This document shows positions 63,496 to 64,000 of a stretch of 64,000 nucleotides of DNA, in pieces (position 1 is the first letter of the stretch; every line of letters begins with the position of its first letter). The notes under the pieces were generated by a model. That model was not told the DNA's origin and did no database searches. It saw only the letters and a program-made list of their open reading frames with translations. The position numbers were made by a program, and so were the translations under genes. Source of the DNA: Acidobacteriota bacterium (GTDB lineage: Bacteria; Acidobacteriota; Terriglobia; Terriglobales; Acidobacteriaceae); assembly GCA_016196065.1 (NCBI GenBank), contig JACPYL010000008.1, positions 248,001-312,000 on the forward strand. Reading direction: 5' to 3'.

Positions 63496-64000
63496 ATGAG
63501 GGACACAATGATCCGGTCACGTGGATTCACTTTGATAGCGAGTTTGCTCTTGTTGCTGTTGTTGTCCGGCGTCGCTATCGGCCTGATGATGATGGTCACC
63601 ACGGAAGGCAAGGTGGGTGGAGTCGACCTGCAGAACAACGTCGCTTACCACAATGCTGAAGGTGGCATCGAAAAGATGACCTCCGACCTGGCGGCGACCT
63701 TCAAGTCGGTACAGGCCCCGAAACCCAGTGACATATGCGCTCTGAGTTCCCTGCAGCCCACAATCACCGGAGTCACGTGGAAAGACTACCAGGTGCAGCC
63801 GGCGTCAGGATGCTCCGCTCCGCTGTCGAACAATTACGGGCAGATCCAATCCGGACCGAACCAGGGTCTATGGGCACAGATCATCCCGGTCAGCATGCTG
63901 GCGACGGCCGCTCAACCGGGAGGCCAGGAAGTCAGCATGGCGCGCACCGCACAGGTGGCGCTGATTCCGGTATTTCAGTTTGGTGTCTTCTCGGATAGCG
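63496..64000 (+). CDS. Giant PilX-like prepilin-type protein, copy 2 (partial)
   Basis: Open to the window end. It begins MRDTMIRSRG-FTLIASLL and aligns without gaps to copy 1 (MRSTKLHSRG-FTLIASLL), which supports this start rather than the inner ATG at 63508. The first 168 codons keep long runs identical to copy 1 (EGKVGGVDLQNNVAYHNAEG). It is therefore a tandem duplicate. Its C-terminus is not in the window, so it cannot be judged whether the long domain is conserved. Confidence 0.85.
   Translation, partial: MRDTMIRSRGFTLIASLLLLLLLSGVAIGLMMMVTTEGKVGGVDLQNNVAYHNAEGGIEKMTSDLAATFKSVQAPKPSDICALSSLQPTITGVTWKDYQVQPASGCSAPLSNNYGQIQSGPNQGLWAQIIPVSMLATAAQPGGQEVSMARTAQVALIPVFQFGVFSDS

Overview
The window looks like a chromosomal segment of an acidobacterium (Acidobacteriota, probably Terriglobia/Koribacter-like). 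No taxonomic marker gene is present, so this is inferred from gene style. The evidence is a GC-rich genome, very large secreted proteins with choice-of-anchor D and Ig-like domains, a carboxypeptidase-regulatory TonB receptor, a GAF-TonB fusion, prepilin-type clusters with giant PilX-like proteins, small zinc-ribbon proteins, and many GC-rich hairpin repeats between genes. No rRNA, tRNA, CRISPR array, prophage or origin was seen.

Layout. 1-1299: nested inverted repeats and one small membrane protein. 1300-6011: a giant secreted beta-helix/choice-of-anchor D protein, a YjbQ protein and a DUF4337 protein. 6354-12546: a redox block made of a cytochrome c, a HybA-like four-cluster ferredoxin, a HybB/NrfD membrane subunit, a sensor kinase with two haem-binding-type motifs, an NtrC-family sigma-54 activator and an archaemetzincin. 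From hybA to the protease each gene overlaps the next by a few bases. 12872-18347: two small zinc-binding hypotheticals, an outer-membrane barrel with a PBP-like protein, a 7Fe-type ferredoxin and a CocE/NonD hydrolase. 18440-19325: a REP-associated tyrosine transposase bracketed by inverted REP elements.

19382-27077: an NTF2-like protein and a secreted amidohydrolase, then a divergent cluster controlled by a TetR regulator. Its members are a Rieske choline-monooxygenase-like oxygenase, a PYROXD2-like flavoprotein, a DAO flavoprotein and a BHMT-like methyltransferase. Together they suggest demethylation of a betaine-type compound, with methyl groups passed to homocysteine. 27210-31294: a polysaccharide deacetylase, an MbfA-type iron exporter and a cysK-cysE operon. 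That operon is preceded by a 25-codon leader ORF ending in a run of cysteine codons, which can base-pair with the cysK Shine-Dalgarno region. This is the most interesting signal in the window. 31320-37549: YgiD-like dioxygenase, Fpg/MutM-like glycosylase, full-length MetH under a long inverted repeat, and a lone nuoI.

37689-53000: a giant BNR-type secreted protein, L-2-hydroxyglutarate oxidase, ProC, the GAF-TonB fusion, a PQQ-like propeller with Big-1 domains, a TonB-dependent receptor and an MFS carrier. 53121-56930: a 43-residue membrane protein with a strong ribosome-binding site, UDP-glucose dehydrogenase, a UDP-glucuronate decarboxylase broken by a frameshift, and a receiver-PilZ-PilZ protein. 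57085-64000: a small zinc-motif membrane protein and a minor-pilin operon (FimT/GspH, PilV, PilW, PilX) followed by a second PilX-like gene that runs off the window. A dyad of the form TGTGA-N6-TCACA recurs upstream of several redox genes and may be a CRP/FNR-type regulon.
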